From Natronoarchaeum philippinense (GTDB lineage Archaea; Halobacteriota; Halobacteria; Halobacteriales; Natronoarchaeaceae): 64,000 bases of DNA. Below are positions 24,723 through 34,196 of this stretch, in pieces; position 1 is the stretch's first letter, and every line of letters starts with the position of its first letter. The stretch lies in the NCBI RefSeq assembly GCF_900215575.1, contig NZ_OBEJ01000004.1, forward strand, positions 62,001 to 126,000. Reading direction: 5' to 3'. The position numbers and the translations under genes were made by a program. The notes below the pieces were generated by a model. It worked only from the letters and a program-made list of their open reading frames with translations, made no database searches and had not been told where the DNA came from.

Positions 24723-27259
24723 CCGACCGAGACCGCGATCACACTGCGAACGAGACACCGGACGGAGGCGACCGAGGACTAGAACCGGGGCGTCCGAAAG
24801 ACTGTCCGCTCGCTCCCGGGTCTAGCTCGAGACAGGTCAAGCCACTGCGAACGTGGACACTCGTTGACGACGACGCTACTGTTACGGTTCCGCACACTTG
24901 GAACGACGCGGATGCAGTCGACGGCACTACCGGCTACGAGAAGACGACAAAGCGGTACCGGACTACGATTCAGCCGCCAAGTGAGGACGATCGGCGGCTG
25001 TTTCTCCACTTCGAAGGCGCAAACAGGACTGCGACTGTCGAGATCGACGGCGAATCCGTAGCGACCCACGAAGGCGGCTACACCGCTTTCACCGTCGACG
25101 CGACCGACCACGTTCGATCGGACGAGCCGACGCCCGTCACCGTCACTGTCGACAACACCGACGACGCGGACGTTCCGCCGCTCGGCGGCGACTTCACGTT
25201 CTACGGCGGCCTCTATCGGCCCGTCTGGCGCGTCGAAACTGCCGACGTTCACATCGACGCGACCGACCACGGCTCCGCCGGCGTGTTCGTCGACACGCCA
25301 GTCGTGTCGTCAGACCGGGCGCGCGTCCGCGTTCGAACAACCGTTGTCAATGACCGTTCTGTCCCCGTCGACGCGGAACTCTCTCATCGTGTTCTCGACG
25401 CCGCTGGGAACGTCGTCACGACGATTTCGGAGTCACACGCCATTCCAGCCGGTGAAAGCGACGTCTTCGACATAGGGTGTCTCGTCGACGATCCGATGCT
25501 GTGGCAGCCCGACGAGCCCTACTGCTACTCTCTCGACACGACGGTAGCAGTTGAGGGTGACGCCGTCGATCGACTCCGATCGACGTTCGGAATTCGGGAG
25601 TTTGCGGTCGAAGACGGTCGCATCACGCTCAACGGAGAGCCGATCGCTCTTCGCGGCACCAGCCGCCACCAGAACATGGCGGGTGCCGGAAATGCTCTTT
25701 CGAACGCCCAGCACGCTGCAGATGTCGATCGGATCGCAGCGACCGGCGCGAACTTCCTTCGATTGGCCCACTACCCCCAATCTCACGCTCTCCTCGACGC
25801 TGCCGACGAGGCTGGTCTGATCCTCTGGGAGGAGATCCCTGTCGTCAACGAGGTCACGGACTCGACGGCGTTCGTCGAAAACTCCCGGCGCATGATCCGT
25901 GAGATGGTGCGTCAGCACTACAACCATCCTTCGATCGGCATCTGGGGGTTTATGAACGAACTGTTCATCCACACCGATGCCGATGACGAAGCAGCGGTCG
26001 ACACTGTCCGCGAGCAAGCCGCCGGCCTCGACGAACTGCTCCGAACTGAGGATCCCTCCCGGCCGACAGCGATGGCGTGTCACTACGACGAGGCCTACGC
26101 GGAAGCCGGACTCACCGAGATCCCCGACGTTCTCGGTTGGAATATGTATGTCGGATGGTACTACGAGGAACTCGACGCGGTCGGGGATGTCATCGACGAG
26201 TGGTTCGACACCGGGCCCGAGCAGGCCGAGATGGTGAGCGAGTACGGCGCCGGTGCGGACGCACGGCTTCACACCCACGAGCCGACGGCGTGGGATTTCA
26301 CCGAGGAGTTCCAGAGCGAGTTTCACCGCCAGCACATCGCCGCGTTCGACGACCGCCCCGAACTGGCGGGCACGGTACAGTGGAACGCGTTCGACTTCTC
26401 GGCACCCATCCGCGACGATACGATCCCGGATATCAACCAGAAGGGTCTGATGACCTACGACAGGCAGCCGAAAGCGCCGTATCACCTCTACAGGGCGTGG
26501 CTGTCGGACGACCCGACGATCCATATCGCAACGCGCAATTGGGACCGCCGCGCCGAGCGCGGCGTCGCACATCCGATCACCGTCTACAGCGATCTCGAAT
26601 CGGTCGAACTGACAGTGAACGGTCGGTCGGTCGGCAAGCAGGCGCCCGGCGACGGCTACACCGCTACTTGGGAGATCTCGCTTTCGTCCGGGGAGAACAC
26701 GCTGGTCGCCGAAGGACACACGCCAGACGGCACGACGGTTACCGACCGGGCCTCAGTCCAGCTCATTCCGTTCGATGTCGCCGCCACGGACGACATCCCC
26801 GAACAGGGGCTCTCGATCAACGTCGGCTCCCACCGTGACTTCGTGACCGACGATCGACTCTGGGCTTCCGGCGGCCCGTACGACGACCGCGGGTGGGGGC
26901 ACGTCGGCGGGACTACTGAGTCGAGTCTCGACCGCATCAACGGCACTGACGCCATCCCCCTGTATCAGCACTGGGTGGACGGCCTCGACAGATATCGTCT
27001 TGATCTTCCCGAGGGAAGCTACCGGCTGGAACTTGGCTTCTGTGAACTCGTTCACGACGACCCCGGACAGCGGGTCTTCGATGTCACTGTCGGTGACTCC
27101 GTTCTCGTAGCCGACTTCGATCTCGTGGATGCCGTCGGCCCGAGCACCGCCGTTTCTTTCGACACGACTGTCACCGTTGACGATGATCCCTTGTTTGTCG
27201 ACTTTGCGGCCAGCGCGGGGACGCCGCTACTGAACACTTTGTCCGTCGACTCTATTTAA
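24719..27259 (+). CDS. GH2 family glycoside hydrolase with C-terminal malectin-like domain
   Basis: An 846-residue beta-galactosidase/beta-glucuronidase-type enzyme starting at GTG 24719. Domain order: sugar-binding jelly roll (VPHTWNDADAVDG near residue 60 to YGGLYRPVWR near 163), Ig-like domain (about 180-285), and the TIM barrel with acid/base Glu of GFMNE at about 413 and nucleophile Glu of VSEYGAG at about 507. A GH2 C-terminal Ig domain follows, then a malectin-like domain (about 700-846: INVGSHRDFVTDDRLW, YRLELGFCEL, LLNTLSV). There is no signal peptide, so it is cytoplasmic. It probably trims imported oligosaccharides for the catabolic locus downstream. The polar stretch before residue 40 makes the exact start uncertain. 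Confidence 0.85.
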   Translation: MTDRDRDHTANETPDGGDRGLEPGRPKDCPLAPGSSSRQVKPLRTWTLVDDDATVTVPHTWNDADAVDGTTGYEKTTKRYRTTIQPPSEDDRRLFLHFEGANRTATVEIDGESVATHEGGYTAFTVDATDHVRSDEPTPVTVTVDNTDDADVPPLGGDFTFYGGLYRPVWRVETADVHIDATDHGSAGVFVDTPVVSSDRARVRVRTTVVNDRSVPVDAELSHRVLDAAGNVVTTISESHAIPAGESDVFDIGCLVDDPMLWQPDEPYCYSLDTTVAVEGDAVDRLRSTFGIREFAVEDGRITLNGEPIALRGTSRHQNMAGAGNALSNAQHAADVDRIAATGANFLRLAHYPQSHALLDAADEAGLILWEEIPVVNEVTDSTAFVENSRRMIREMVRQHYNHPSIGIWGFMNELFIHTDADDEAAVDTVREQAAGLDELLRTEDPSRPTAMACHYDEAYAEAGLTEIPDVLGWNMYVGWYYEELDAVGDVIDEWFDTGPEQAEMVSEYGAGADARLHTHEPTAWDFTEEFQSEFHRQHIAAFDDRPELAGTVQWNAFDFSAPIRDDTIPDINQKGLMTYDRQPKAPYHLYRAWLSDDPTIHIATRNWDRRAERGVAHPITVYSDLESVELTVNGRSVGKQAPGDGYTATWEISLSSGENTLVAEGHTPDGTTVTDRASVQLIPFDVAATDDIPEQGLSINVGSHRDFVTDDRLWASGGPYDDRGWGHVGGTTESSLDRINGTDAIPLYQHWVDGLDRYRLDLPEGSYRLELGFCELVHDDPGQRVFDVTVGDSVLVADFDLVDAVGPSTAVSFDTTVTVDDDPLFVDFAASAGTPLLNTLSVDSI

Positions 27260-27664
27260 CGCTACAATTACTATTCGACACTATTGTCTTGTTTCTGTCA
27301 TAATTTCACAGTCCTACTGAAATCCCATAGAGGCTATCGGCTACTAACCAAAGACTGCTTTATTCCGATCCTAATATTGAACTTATATATTTTCAGGACT
27401 AGAAATGTTCAATCTCTAAAACAGATTCGGTAAATAGAACTCATTATTCCAATAGAGATTCTCAATGTCCTTGTATGAGTAAAGAAACATTAATGTCTAG
27501 ATTGCTGTTATTTATAAAATATTTTAGTAATCAACAAACCATATATTTCTCACCAGCCTCGTCACGATCGAAGCTCGGGGGGACAGTCCCTCTTCTTCTT
27601 CCTCTTCTTCTCGGTCCTTTTGACACCGAAACTACTATTCGCCTGCCCGAGAAAACAGGTCATA
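27260..27664. other. AT-rich intergenic region
   Basis: About 400 bases, markedly AT-rich (for example around 27370-27390 and 27500-27550) compared with the coding DNA. No gene is seen. A polypyrimidine run lies at about 27588-27618, upstream of rdfA. It could hold the rdfA promoter or be a remnant of inserted DNA. Confidence 0.5.
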
Positions 27665-28285
27665 ATGAACGATCGTAGTTCCGGTCCCGGACCTGCACCC
27701 AAAGTCGCACGCATCATTCAAAAATACGACCTCGACGGGTTCGGTGACGAACTCGAAGCACGCTGGACACAGCCGGACGACAGGGAGAGTCTCCGAGACC
27801 TCGCCGATCGGCTCAACGAGCACGTCGTCCGCGCTGCGCTGGCAGACGCAGACGTCGAGACGCTTACTGACGACGTTCAGCATCTATACGAGATCCTCAA
27901 CGGCGACGCCGGCAGCGCGGGCGAGCAGACACAGGTCGCGCGGCGTCTGGAACGTCAGGGCGTCGATGTCGACTCGTTGACTGACGACTTCGCCTCCTAC
28001 CAGGCTGTTCGGACCTATCTGACGAACTATCGCGGTGCCTCGCTTCCCGACGGTGACGACGAGGAGGTCAGAGAAACTGAAGCCCAAAACGTCGAACAGC
28101 TTCGCCAGCGGACTGCCACGATCACCGACAGCAAGGTCGACCGTCTCGTGAACACTGACCGTCTGGAGATCGGCCCCCACCGCATCCTCGCCGACGTTCA
28201 GGTTCTCTGTGAGTCCTGTGGGAAGCAGTACGACGCTGCCGAACTGTTCCGGCGTGGGTCGTGCGAGTGCGGCGGGAAACCCTAA
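27665..28285 (+). CDS. rdfA: Rod-determining factor RdfA-like protein
   Basis: A 206-residue protein beginning after a short polar leader with KVARIIQKYDLDGFGDELEARWTQPDDRESLRDLADRLNEHVV, which I recognise as the RdfA pattern of haloarchaea, where RdfA is needed for rod cell shape. The middle is helical and acidic. A C-terminal zinc-ribbon-like motif uses Cys182, Cys185, Cys200 and Cys202 (CESCG ... CECGG). The start is the ATG at 27665. Its partner in this window is the convergent SMC-related gene. Stop codon TAA is part of the first of two hairpins. Confidence 0.75.
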   Translation: MNDRSSGPGPAPKVARIIQKYDLDGFGDELEARWTQPDDRESLRDLADRLNEHVVRAALADADVETLTDDVQHLYEILNGDAGSAGEQTQVARRLERQGVDVDSLTDDFASYQAVRTYLTNYRGASLPDGDDEEVRETEAQNVEQLRQRTATITDSKVDRLVNTDRLEIGPHRILADVQVLCESCGKQYDAAELFRRGSCECGGKP

Positions 28286-28351
28286 CAGGACAACTTCTGT
28301 TATGAGTTTTATCTCTCGCCGTCAGAAAGCCTAACAAAACAACTTTTGTTA
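28283..28351. repeat. Two matching hairpins with CAAC loop between convergent rdfA and SMC genes
   Basis: Two 20-nt inverted repeats, at 28283-28302 (TAACAGGA-CAAC-TTCTGTTA) and 28332-28351 (TAACAAAA-CAAC-TTTTGTTA), share an 8-bp stem, the same CAAC loop and flanking CC/ATG. The stem bases differ but keep pairing (one G-U in the first). They lie between two convergent stop codons and may act as terminators for both strands or as protein sites. Confidence 0.75.
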
Positions 28352-28375
28352 TGGGACCGCCCCGGACCGTCTCTC

Positions 28376-30346
28376 TCAGATTTCGCGGATCCGGTCGTGG
28401 CGGTCCGGCAGCGCTGCGGAGTCTTCGGGCAGGAGCGCAACGACGAGGAAGTCGGTAAACTCCTCGAAGTGTTCGATCAGCAGGGCGATCCGGTCGGAGT
28501 CGATGGCTTCCAGCGAGTCCAGTAGCATGAACGGCACCGTCTCGTACACCTCGTGGGCGAGATAGCCCGCCAGCGCGAACACCAGCCCCGTCACCTCGCG
28601 CTCGCTCTCGCTGAGGTGGTCGATCGTGTCCTCGTAGGCCTGCCCGTCGTCGGTGCTCCGGACGACGTGCAGCGAGAACGAGGCCTGCTCGACGCCGCGT
28701 CCGCCCGAGCTACCTGTGTCTGCCACTCGCTCGATCCAGATCCGGGCGAGGTTGTCGTACGCGAGCACGTCGAGCAGTGCGTCCATCTGCTCGTTGAACG
28801 AGTCGATCGCGTCCTGCTCGATGCGCTCGATGCGCGTCCGTAGCGTCTCGAGTTCCTCGACGATCTCCTCGCGTCGCTCCTTGAGTTCGGATTCCGTTTC
28901 GAGTTCGGCTTCGATCTCTTCGATCTCCTCGACTGTGGTTTCGAGCTCTCGCTCCAGTCGTCCGAGTTCGAACTCGAGCTGGTTCGCCCGCTTGTTCAGA
29001 TCCAGCAGGCTTTCTCCCTCGTCGGCGTCGTCCTGTTCGCTCGTCTCGGATTCGAGTTCGTCGACCTCGTCTTCGACGAGCTCGATGTCGGCTTCTAGCT
29101 CCGAGCGCTGTTCTCGTAGCTCCTCGATCCGTTCTTCTCGCGTTTCGATCTCGTTGTCCGCGCTTTCGATCTCTCTTGTCAGCCGCTCCTTGCGCTCTCG
29201 CACTTGCTCGATTTCGTCGCGATCCGCTCGAAGCGTTTCGATCTCGTCCTCGACCTGTTTTTGCTCGTTGAGCTTCGATTGCTGGAGCGATCGAACCCGG
29301 TCGATCGTCGCTTCGATCGTCTCCCGCTCGACCTCGGATCCGCACGTCCAGCACGTCACGACCCCGTCGTCGACCAGCTGATCGGTCAACGTCCCGCTAT
29401 CGTCCTCCGTCGAGAGCGCTTCGCGCACTTCCGGGTGGGTTCCCTCGAGCATCTCCTCGTTGAACTGGACGATGTTTTGGAGCTGTCGCACCGCCTCATC
29501 GAGGCTCTGCTCGCGGCTCTGTAGTCGCTCGATCTCGGCCTCGATCTCGCTCACGTCTCTCGTATCGTCGACCGATAGCGCTTCGCGCTCGTCGAGCAGC
29601 TCCGCACGATTGTCCTGTATCGCTTCGAGGCTCTCGCGTTCGGTCTCTAGGTCGAACCGTACGTCTTCGAGCGACGACCGCAACTCGCTCAGTTCGTCGA
29701 GCTTCTCGTCTAACTCGTCGGGTTTGTCGCTTTGCTCTTGTTGTTCGGCGTCCGTCGCTTCGATCGTCTCCTGTACGTCCTCTAGCTCCGAGCGCTTGTC
29801 GTCGATCTTCGATTCGAGCTTCGTCCGTTCTTCTTCGAGTTCGGGCAACCTATCCTTCAGGTCGTCGAGCCGTTCGATGTCCTGTGTGATCTCTCGCTTC
29901 TCGTTCGCTCGACGCCGTATGTTGGATTCGATCGCTTCGGTGTCGACGGGCTGGAGGATGATCTCCCGCAGGTCGCCTTTCGTCATCACCGCCCTTCGCG
30001 CGTCGTTCGACTCTAGGAGAAACGCGAACAGCTCGGCCTGTTGTGGGTCTTCGAGGTACGGCTCACCGTCCGTGACGATGCTGCTGCCCGCGCGAGTGAG
30101 CGTCCTGTCGTACGTTTCGCCGCCGATCTCCAACTCGGCACGGCCTTCCTCTGCGTCGGCTTTCAGCGTCGCGGCGTCGCTCCCGAGCGCCGCCATGAAT
30201 GCCTGTAGCAGCGACGTTCGGTTCGTCGCGTTGCGTCCGGTCAGCGCCGTGACGCCCGGTTCGATAGATAGTTCGGTTTCGTCGATCCCGCCGACGTTTC
30301 GCACGCGGAGGGTAGCAGTCTGTTGTTTTGGTTGCTTTTGGGACAT
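28376..30346 (-). CDS. Archaea-specific SMC/Rad50-related protein
   Basis: A 656-residue SMC-like protein. The N-terminal ATPase half contains LTGRNATNRTSLLQAF, a P-loop with Arg43 where Lys is usual. Long Glu/Arg-rich coiled coils (about 140-330 and 340-550) flank a zinc-hook motif CWTC at Cys332/Cys335. The C-terminal half has the signature-like LSESEREVTGLVFALAGY and a Walker-B-like FMLLDSLEAID (about 603-613). This matches the haloarchaeal SMC-related family usually found with RdfA. It may act in chromosome or cell-shape processes. A weak ATPase is possible given the altered P-loop, although I recall the change being common in the family. Confidence 0.8.
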   Translation of the reverse strand: MSQKQPKQQTATLRVRNVGGIDETELSIEPGVTALTGRNATNRTSLLQAFMAALGSDAATLKADAEEGRAELEIGGETYDRTLTRAGSSIVTDGEPYLEDPQQAELFAFLLESNDARRAVMTKGDLREIILQPVDTEAIESNIRRRANEKREITQDIERLDDLKDRLPELEEERTKLESKIDDKRSELEDVQETIEATDAEQQEQSDKPDELDEKLDELSELRSSLEDVRFDLETERESLEAIQDNRAELLDEREALSVDDTRDVSEIEAEIERLQSREQSLDEAVRQLQNIVQFNEEMLEGTHPEVREALSTEDDSGTLTDQLVDDGVVTCWTCGSEVERETIEATIDRVRSLQQSKLNEQKQVEDEIETLRADRDEIEQVRERKERLTREIESADNEIETREERIEELREQRSELEADIELVEDEVDELESETSEQDDADEGESLLDLNKRANQLEFELGRLERELETTVEEIEEIEAELETESELKERREEIVEELETLRTRIERIEQDAIDSFNEQMDALLDVLAYDNLARIWIERVADTGSSGGRGVEQASFSLHVVRSTDDGQAYEDTIDHLSESEREVTGLVFALAGYLAHEVYETVPFMLLDSLEAIDSDRIALLIEHFEEFTDFLVVALLPEDSAALPDRHDRIREI

Positions 30347-30447
30347 TATGCTATGTTGTCCCGGGCGAGTTGAAAAAGCCTTGGGGTAGCGGCTCCGATC
30401 GTTCGGGGCCCGGTCGGCGTTTGCGGCGAGTCAATCGCTACCGGCGC

Positions 30448-31209
30448 TCAGGCGTATCTGAGTTTGATGCTGATCGTCTGTGCGATGTTGGTCAGGCGCT
30501 CCGGGATCGTCTCCTCGAATCGCTCTCCGGTCATCCGACTGATCGGGGCGGCGACGCTGATCGCCGCGTCGGGCTGATCTCCCTCCTGTGTGATCGGTGC
30601 AGCGACGCTCCGAATACCTTCGATTCGCTCTTGGCGGCCGTATGCCATCTCTTCCTCTCGAATCTGGTCTAGCTCCGTCAGTAGCTCTTCGCGCGACGTG
30701 ATCGTATTCGGGCCGTGTTCGTCGAGCCCCCGTCGCTCAATGACGTCCTCGACGCGCTCCTCGGGAAGACTTGCGAGGATAGCTTTTCCGCCGGCCGAAG
30801 TGTGGATCGGTAGTCTCACTCCTGTGAACGTATCTGTCTCAACGGTTTCGTCCCCTTTGGCGATGTAGACGTGTGCCGAGTAGCCGTGATCGAACACACA
30901 GAGGCTCACCTTGTCCTCGAACTCGTCGGCGAGCTGGTCGACCTTCGGTTTTGCGTACTGATACAGCCGCGTCTGGCTTCGGCGGTGTCCGCCGTCTTCG
31001 AGAAATCGATAGCCGATGTCGTACTTCTGCTCACGGCGAACCACGTACTCACAGTCGTGGAGCGTCTTGAGATGGCTGTGGACCGTACTCACCGGGATGT
31101 CTAACTGTCTGGCGAGTTCGGAGACGCCGACCGCCCCGTCGGCTTCCCGTATCTCGCTGACGACCTCGAAAGCCGTTTGAACCGCCTTTATCTCGCTGTT
31201 TTCAGTCAT
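30448..31209 (-). CDS. IclR family transcription regulator
   Basis: A 253-residue regulator. The N-terminal winged helix (VSEIREADGAVGVSELARQLDIPVSTVHSHLKTLHDCEYVVR is the helix-turn-helix region, about 17-58) is followed by the IclR effector-binding domain (LPIHTSAGGKAILASLPEERVEDVIE near 130-157; GIRSVAAPI near 203). A TATA element (31235-31242, minus strand) lies about 26 nt before the start. It is the only classical DNA-binding regulator next to the catabolic locus and is the best candidate to sense an intermediate of that pathway. Confidence 0.9.
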   Translation of the reverse strand: MTENSEIKAVQTAFEVVSEIREADGAVGVSELARQLDIPVSTVHSHLKTLHDCEYVVRREQKYDIGYRFLEDGGHRRSQTRLYQYAKPKVDQLADEFEDKVSLCVFDHGYSAHVYIAKGDETVETDTFTGVRLPIHTSAGGKAILASLPEERVEDVIERRGLDEHGPNTITSREELLTELDQIREEEMAYGRQERIEGIRSVAAPITQEGDQPDAAISVAAPISRMTGERFEETIPERLTNIAQTISIKLRYA

Positions 31210-31810
31210 ATTCCCTGTTCATGTCTTCCGGGTGTATAAATCTTTCAATGATGATGGATTGTACGACTCAGGCTGTCTACAGCGGCTGTGGAGGCAGTTC
31301 TCAGATCCATTCTCCGTGACACGGACTCTCACAGGCCTCTTTAACGATCTTCCGTCTCAAAAACAGCTCATTACGGTCTCTACAGCCTGTTCTATACGGC
31401 GTTCACTATCGCGGGACTCTCCTTCCTGCTTCGAGTTCTATATCGGGTTATTTGCCGATATTTAGGACCTAGTGACTGAATGAGAAAGTTTTCTAAATAC
31501 ATGGGGTAGAATTATAGCAACGAGGTCTGTCTACGATACCAGTCATACCGACGCAGTATTGCGGTTTTCCGATGACAAAGTTCCATTTCTGTCGGCCATT
31601 ACCATCATATTGTATCCGACAGCGTCGGATCTATTTTGTCTACACCCCTGCTTTGTTTATATACTCTCCATCCTGTTTCCCCTATTACTGAAATATCATG
31701 GTTATTCATCCATCATTGTCGGAAATAGATCTACTCCAACTTCACACACACCATACGATGCCAACCACATCGTTTATAATTGCTCTCGTTCTGTTGGACT
31801 ACGCTGTCCC
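31210..31810. other. AT-rich intergenic region with divergent promoters
   Basis: About 600 bases holding the IclR promoter on one side and the TATA element TTTATA (31773-31778) of the gene at 31811 on the other. GAAATATC at 31690-31697 recurs upstream of the second PF10091 gene. A stretch near 31366-31467 reads as a short hydrophobic peptide in one frame and might be a gene fragment, but it is too short to call. Confidence 0.5.
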
Positions 31811-33196
31811 ATGACAAAGACTGGAAGTTCGCAGCGTCGAGCGTCGACGCCGCGCGAACGCGATTGTAGTACCTCTCGCCGTTCGGGGGACGACGCGACG
31901 TTGCTGACCGACGGCGGTGTCGCCCGTAGTTCGACCGACGAATGCATGCGAACAGTCGTCAGCGACGCATATCGCTTCTTCGAGACGTTCGAAACCGACG
32001 CCGGGCTGATCCCGGACAACGTCGTCCTCGACGACGGTGATGTCGTCGACATCGATACTCGAACCTCGCCATCGAACGTAGCGATGGATATGCTCAGTAC
32101 GGTCGCCGCCGCCGAGCTCGACATCATCGAGAACTCGACGGCCCGCGACCGGCTTCGCACGACGCTCTCGACGCTCGAAGGCGTCGAGAAGTGGAACGGT
32201 CTGTTCTACCGCTGGTACGACGCCGAAGATGGATCGCTTGCGGTTCACGAGTCGGCGCGCCACATTTCGACGGTCGACAACGGCCACCTGACTGCCGCGT
32301 TTGCTGTCGTTGCACAGGCGTTCCCCGACCTTCACGACGCCGCTCGATCGCTGCTCGAAGCCGAGGACTATTCGGGCTTTCTCGCGGACGACGGCACGAT
32401 GCTGGGCGCGTACTACTTCGACCGTGACGGTGACGGTCCGGGGTTCAGCGAGTGGGCGTACGACCAGATCAACAGCGAACCTCGCGTTGCCAGCTACGTC
32501 GCCATCGGGAAGGGTGACTTCCCGGAATCGCACTGGTGGCAGCCGCGCAGGACCGCGCTCCCGGACGAATCGGAGTACCAGCAACGTCCTGACGGCGAGT
32601 GGCGGAGCTACGACGGCGTCGAGGTGTTCGAGGGCTGCTACGAGTACGCGGGTAACCGGGCCGTCCCGACGTGGGGCGGAGCGATGTTCGAGGCGTTGAT
32701 GCCCTCGCTGTTCATCAAGGAAAAGGAGCTCAGCCCCGGCGCGTGGGCGCCGAACAACTACAACCACGTTCAGGCTCACCGCGCCTTCGCGGCCGAAAAC
32801 GACTGGCCCGTCTGGGGGCTGTCCTCGTGTGGGCTTCCGGACGGATACGGCACCTTCGGCGTCCCGCAGCTGGGCGAGTGGGACGGGCGCTACGAAGGTG
32901 GACCGTGGGTGACGCCCCACGCCGTTGGCCTCGCCGCGATGTACGATCCCGAGGCGGCCGCCGAGGCGCTCGACTCGTTGGTCGAACTCGGTGTCGACGG
33001 TCCCTACGGGCTGTACGATTCGGTCAACGCCGAGACCGGCGAAGTCACCGAGAAGTACTACTCGCTCGATCAGGGGATGCTCCTTTCGGGGCTGGCCAAC
33101 GCCCTTACCGATGGGGCGCTCCGCGAGTATTTCCACGCCGATCCCGTCGGCTCTCGCCCCGAGCATCTGCTCGAACGCGAGCAGTTTTCGCTGTAA
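31811..33196 (+). CDS. PF10091 glucoamylase-like / GH144-like enzyme, cytosolic form
   Basis: A 461-residue protein. After a polar leader of about 45 residues comes the catalytic domain typical of PF10091: WNGLFYRWYD, STVDNGHL, YVAIGKGDFPESHWW, PTWGGAMFEALMPSL, SSCGLPDGYGTFGVPQL, TPHAVGLAAM, YYSLDQGMLL. Characterised relatives in GH144 are endo-beta-1,2-glucanases; other members of the fold are uncharacterised. There is no signal sequence, unlike its paralog at 47970-49400. The start at 31811 is chosen from the TATA element 33 nt upstream; the longer upstream frame runs through the promoter. Confidence 0.75.
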   Translation: MTKTGSSQRRASTPRERDCSTSRRSGDDATLLTDGGVARSSTDECMRTVVSDAYRFFETFETDAGLIPDNVVLDDGDVVDIDTRTSPSNVAMDMLSTVAAAELDIIENSTARDRLRTTLSTLEGVEKWNGLFYRWYDAEDGSLAVHESARHISTVDNGHLTAAFAVVAQAFPDLHDAARSLLEAEDYSGFLADDGTMLGAYYFDRDGDGPGFSEWAYDQINSEPRVASYVAIGKGDFPESHWWQPRRTALPDESEYQQRPDGEWRSYDGVEVFEGCYEYAGNRAVPTWGGAMFEALMPSLFIKEKELSPGAWAPNNYNHVQAHRAFAAENDWPVWGLSSCGLPDGYGTFGVPQLGEWDGRYEGGPWVTPHAVGLAAMYDPEAAAEALDSLVELGVDGPYGLYDSVNAETGEVTEKYYSLDQGMLLSGLANALTDGALREYFHADPVGSRPEHLLEREQFSL

Positions 33197-33328
33197 TCTC
33201 CGATGCTGGTTGCGGCGAGGTCGAACGACGCCTTTCGGCGGTGTCGATCCGAGAAAATCTCTCCCTCTGCGGGCGGCCTGTCGCAAGCAGTTACGATGTT
33301 CGCCTGACGGCGCGGCGTCGAAGCCGAA

Positions 33329-34078
33329 TCAGCGCGTGGTGGTCAATCGCTTGAACTTCTCTAGCTTCGAGGCGCCCGTGACGACTGACTCGACCGGATC
33401 GGACGGATCCTCGTGCTCGTAGACGAGCCAGTCGACGCCTTCGTCGATCGCGGTCATGGCCGCCCGTTCGACGTCGAGGTCGCCCTCTCCGAGATTGACG
33501 AACGCTTCGGTCTCGAAGTCCATGTCCTTGAGATGGATCGACGGCACCCGATCTCCGACGGTTTCGAGCAGCTCGTAGGGATCGACGCCGGCGACGCCCA
33601 CCCACCCGAGATCCAGTTCGAACTTCACGCTGTCGTCGACCTCTTCGAGCAGTAGATCGAAGTGCGTCCGATCGCCGAGGCTGGCGAACTCGTGGCGGTG
33701 GGTGTGGTACAGCAACTCCAGCCCGCGCTCGCGGAACTGCTTGCTGAACTCCGATAGCGTCGCGGCGGTCTCTTTGGTTGCGTGTGCTGATTCGAACGCC
33801 TCTTCGCTGAGATGGCCGAGAATCACGGTATCGCAATCGAGTGCGTTGCAGGACCGCTCGATCTCGTCGATCGACTCCTCGATGTCCTCTCGACCGACCG
33901 ACAGCGCGGCGACATCGAGATTCGTCTCCTCCAGAGCGTTCATCGTCGAGTCGGGCGGAAAGCCCCAGAACTCTAGCTCGACGCCGTCGACCTCGGTTTC
34001 CGAGGCGATATGAATCTTCGTCGGCTCGGAGACATCGAAATCGTGGAGAGTGTAAAGCTGTATTGCCGTGTTCACCAT
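33329..34078 (-). CDS. Xylose-isomerase-like TIM barrel (sugar phosphate isomerase/epimerase family) A
   Basis: A 249-residue single-domain TIM barrel. Likely metal ligands sit in GVELEFWG, LYHTHRHEF, FELDLGWVGVAG, SIHLKDMDF and LVYEHED. The family includes sugar isomerases, epimerases and lyases that act on 3-keto sugars. It is close to the protein at 35445-36194 (shared YHxHxHEF, WVGVxGVxPxE, IHLKDMDFE, WLxYExE). It follows a Gfo/Idh/MocA gene on the same strand. Substrate unknown. Confidence 0.8.
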   Translation of the reverse strand: MVNTAIQLYTLHDFDVSEPTKIHIASETEVDGVELEFWGFPPDSTMNALEETNLDVAALSVGREDIEESIDEIERSCNALDCDTVILGHLSEEAFESAHATKETAATLSEFSKQFRERGLELLYHTHRHEFASLGDRTHFDLLLEEVDDSVKFELDLGWVGVAGVDPYELLETVGDRVPSIHLKDMDFETEAFVNLGEGDLDVERAAMTAIDEGVDWLVYEHEDPSDPVESVVTGASKLEKFKRLTTTR

Positions 34079-34196
34079 AGGTTATACTCTACTTGTGATC
34101 TGATAGACGTTTTGGTTCCGGAGAGAACACTTTCGGACGGGGATCCCCCGTCAGTGTGCGTCGACGACCGGTGACCGTACTACCGACGTTCTCCGG

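Noticed and set aside
31366-31467. A hydrophobic peptide-like stretch (YSLFYTAFTIAGLSFLLRV) in the intergenic region before the first PF10091 gene
   Set aside because: About 33 codons, no start, no homologous context; possibly a gene remnant but not enough to call.
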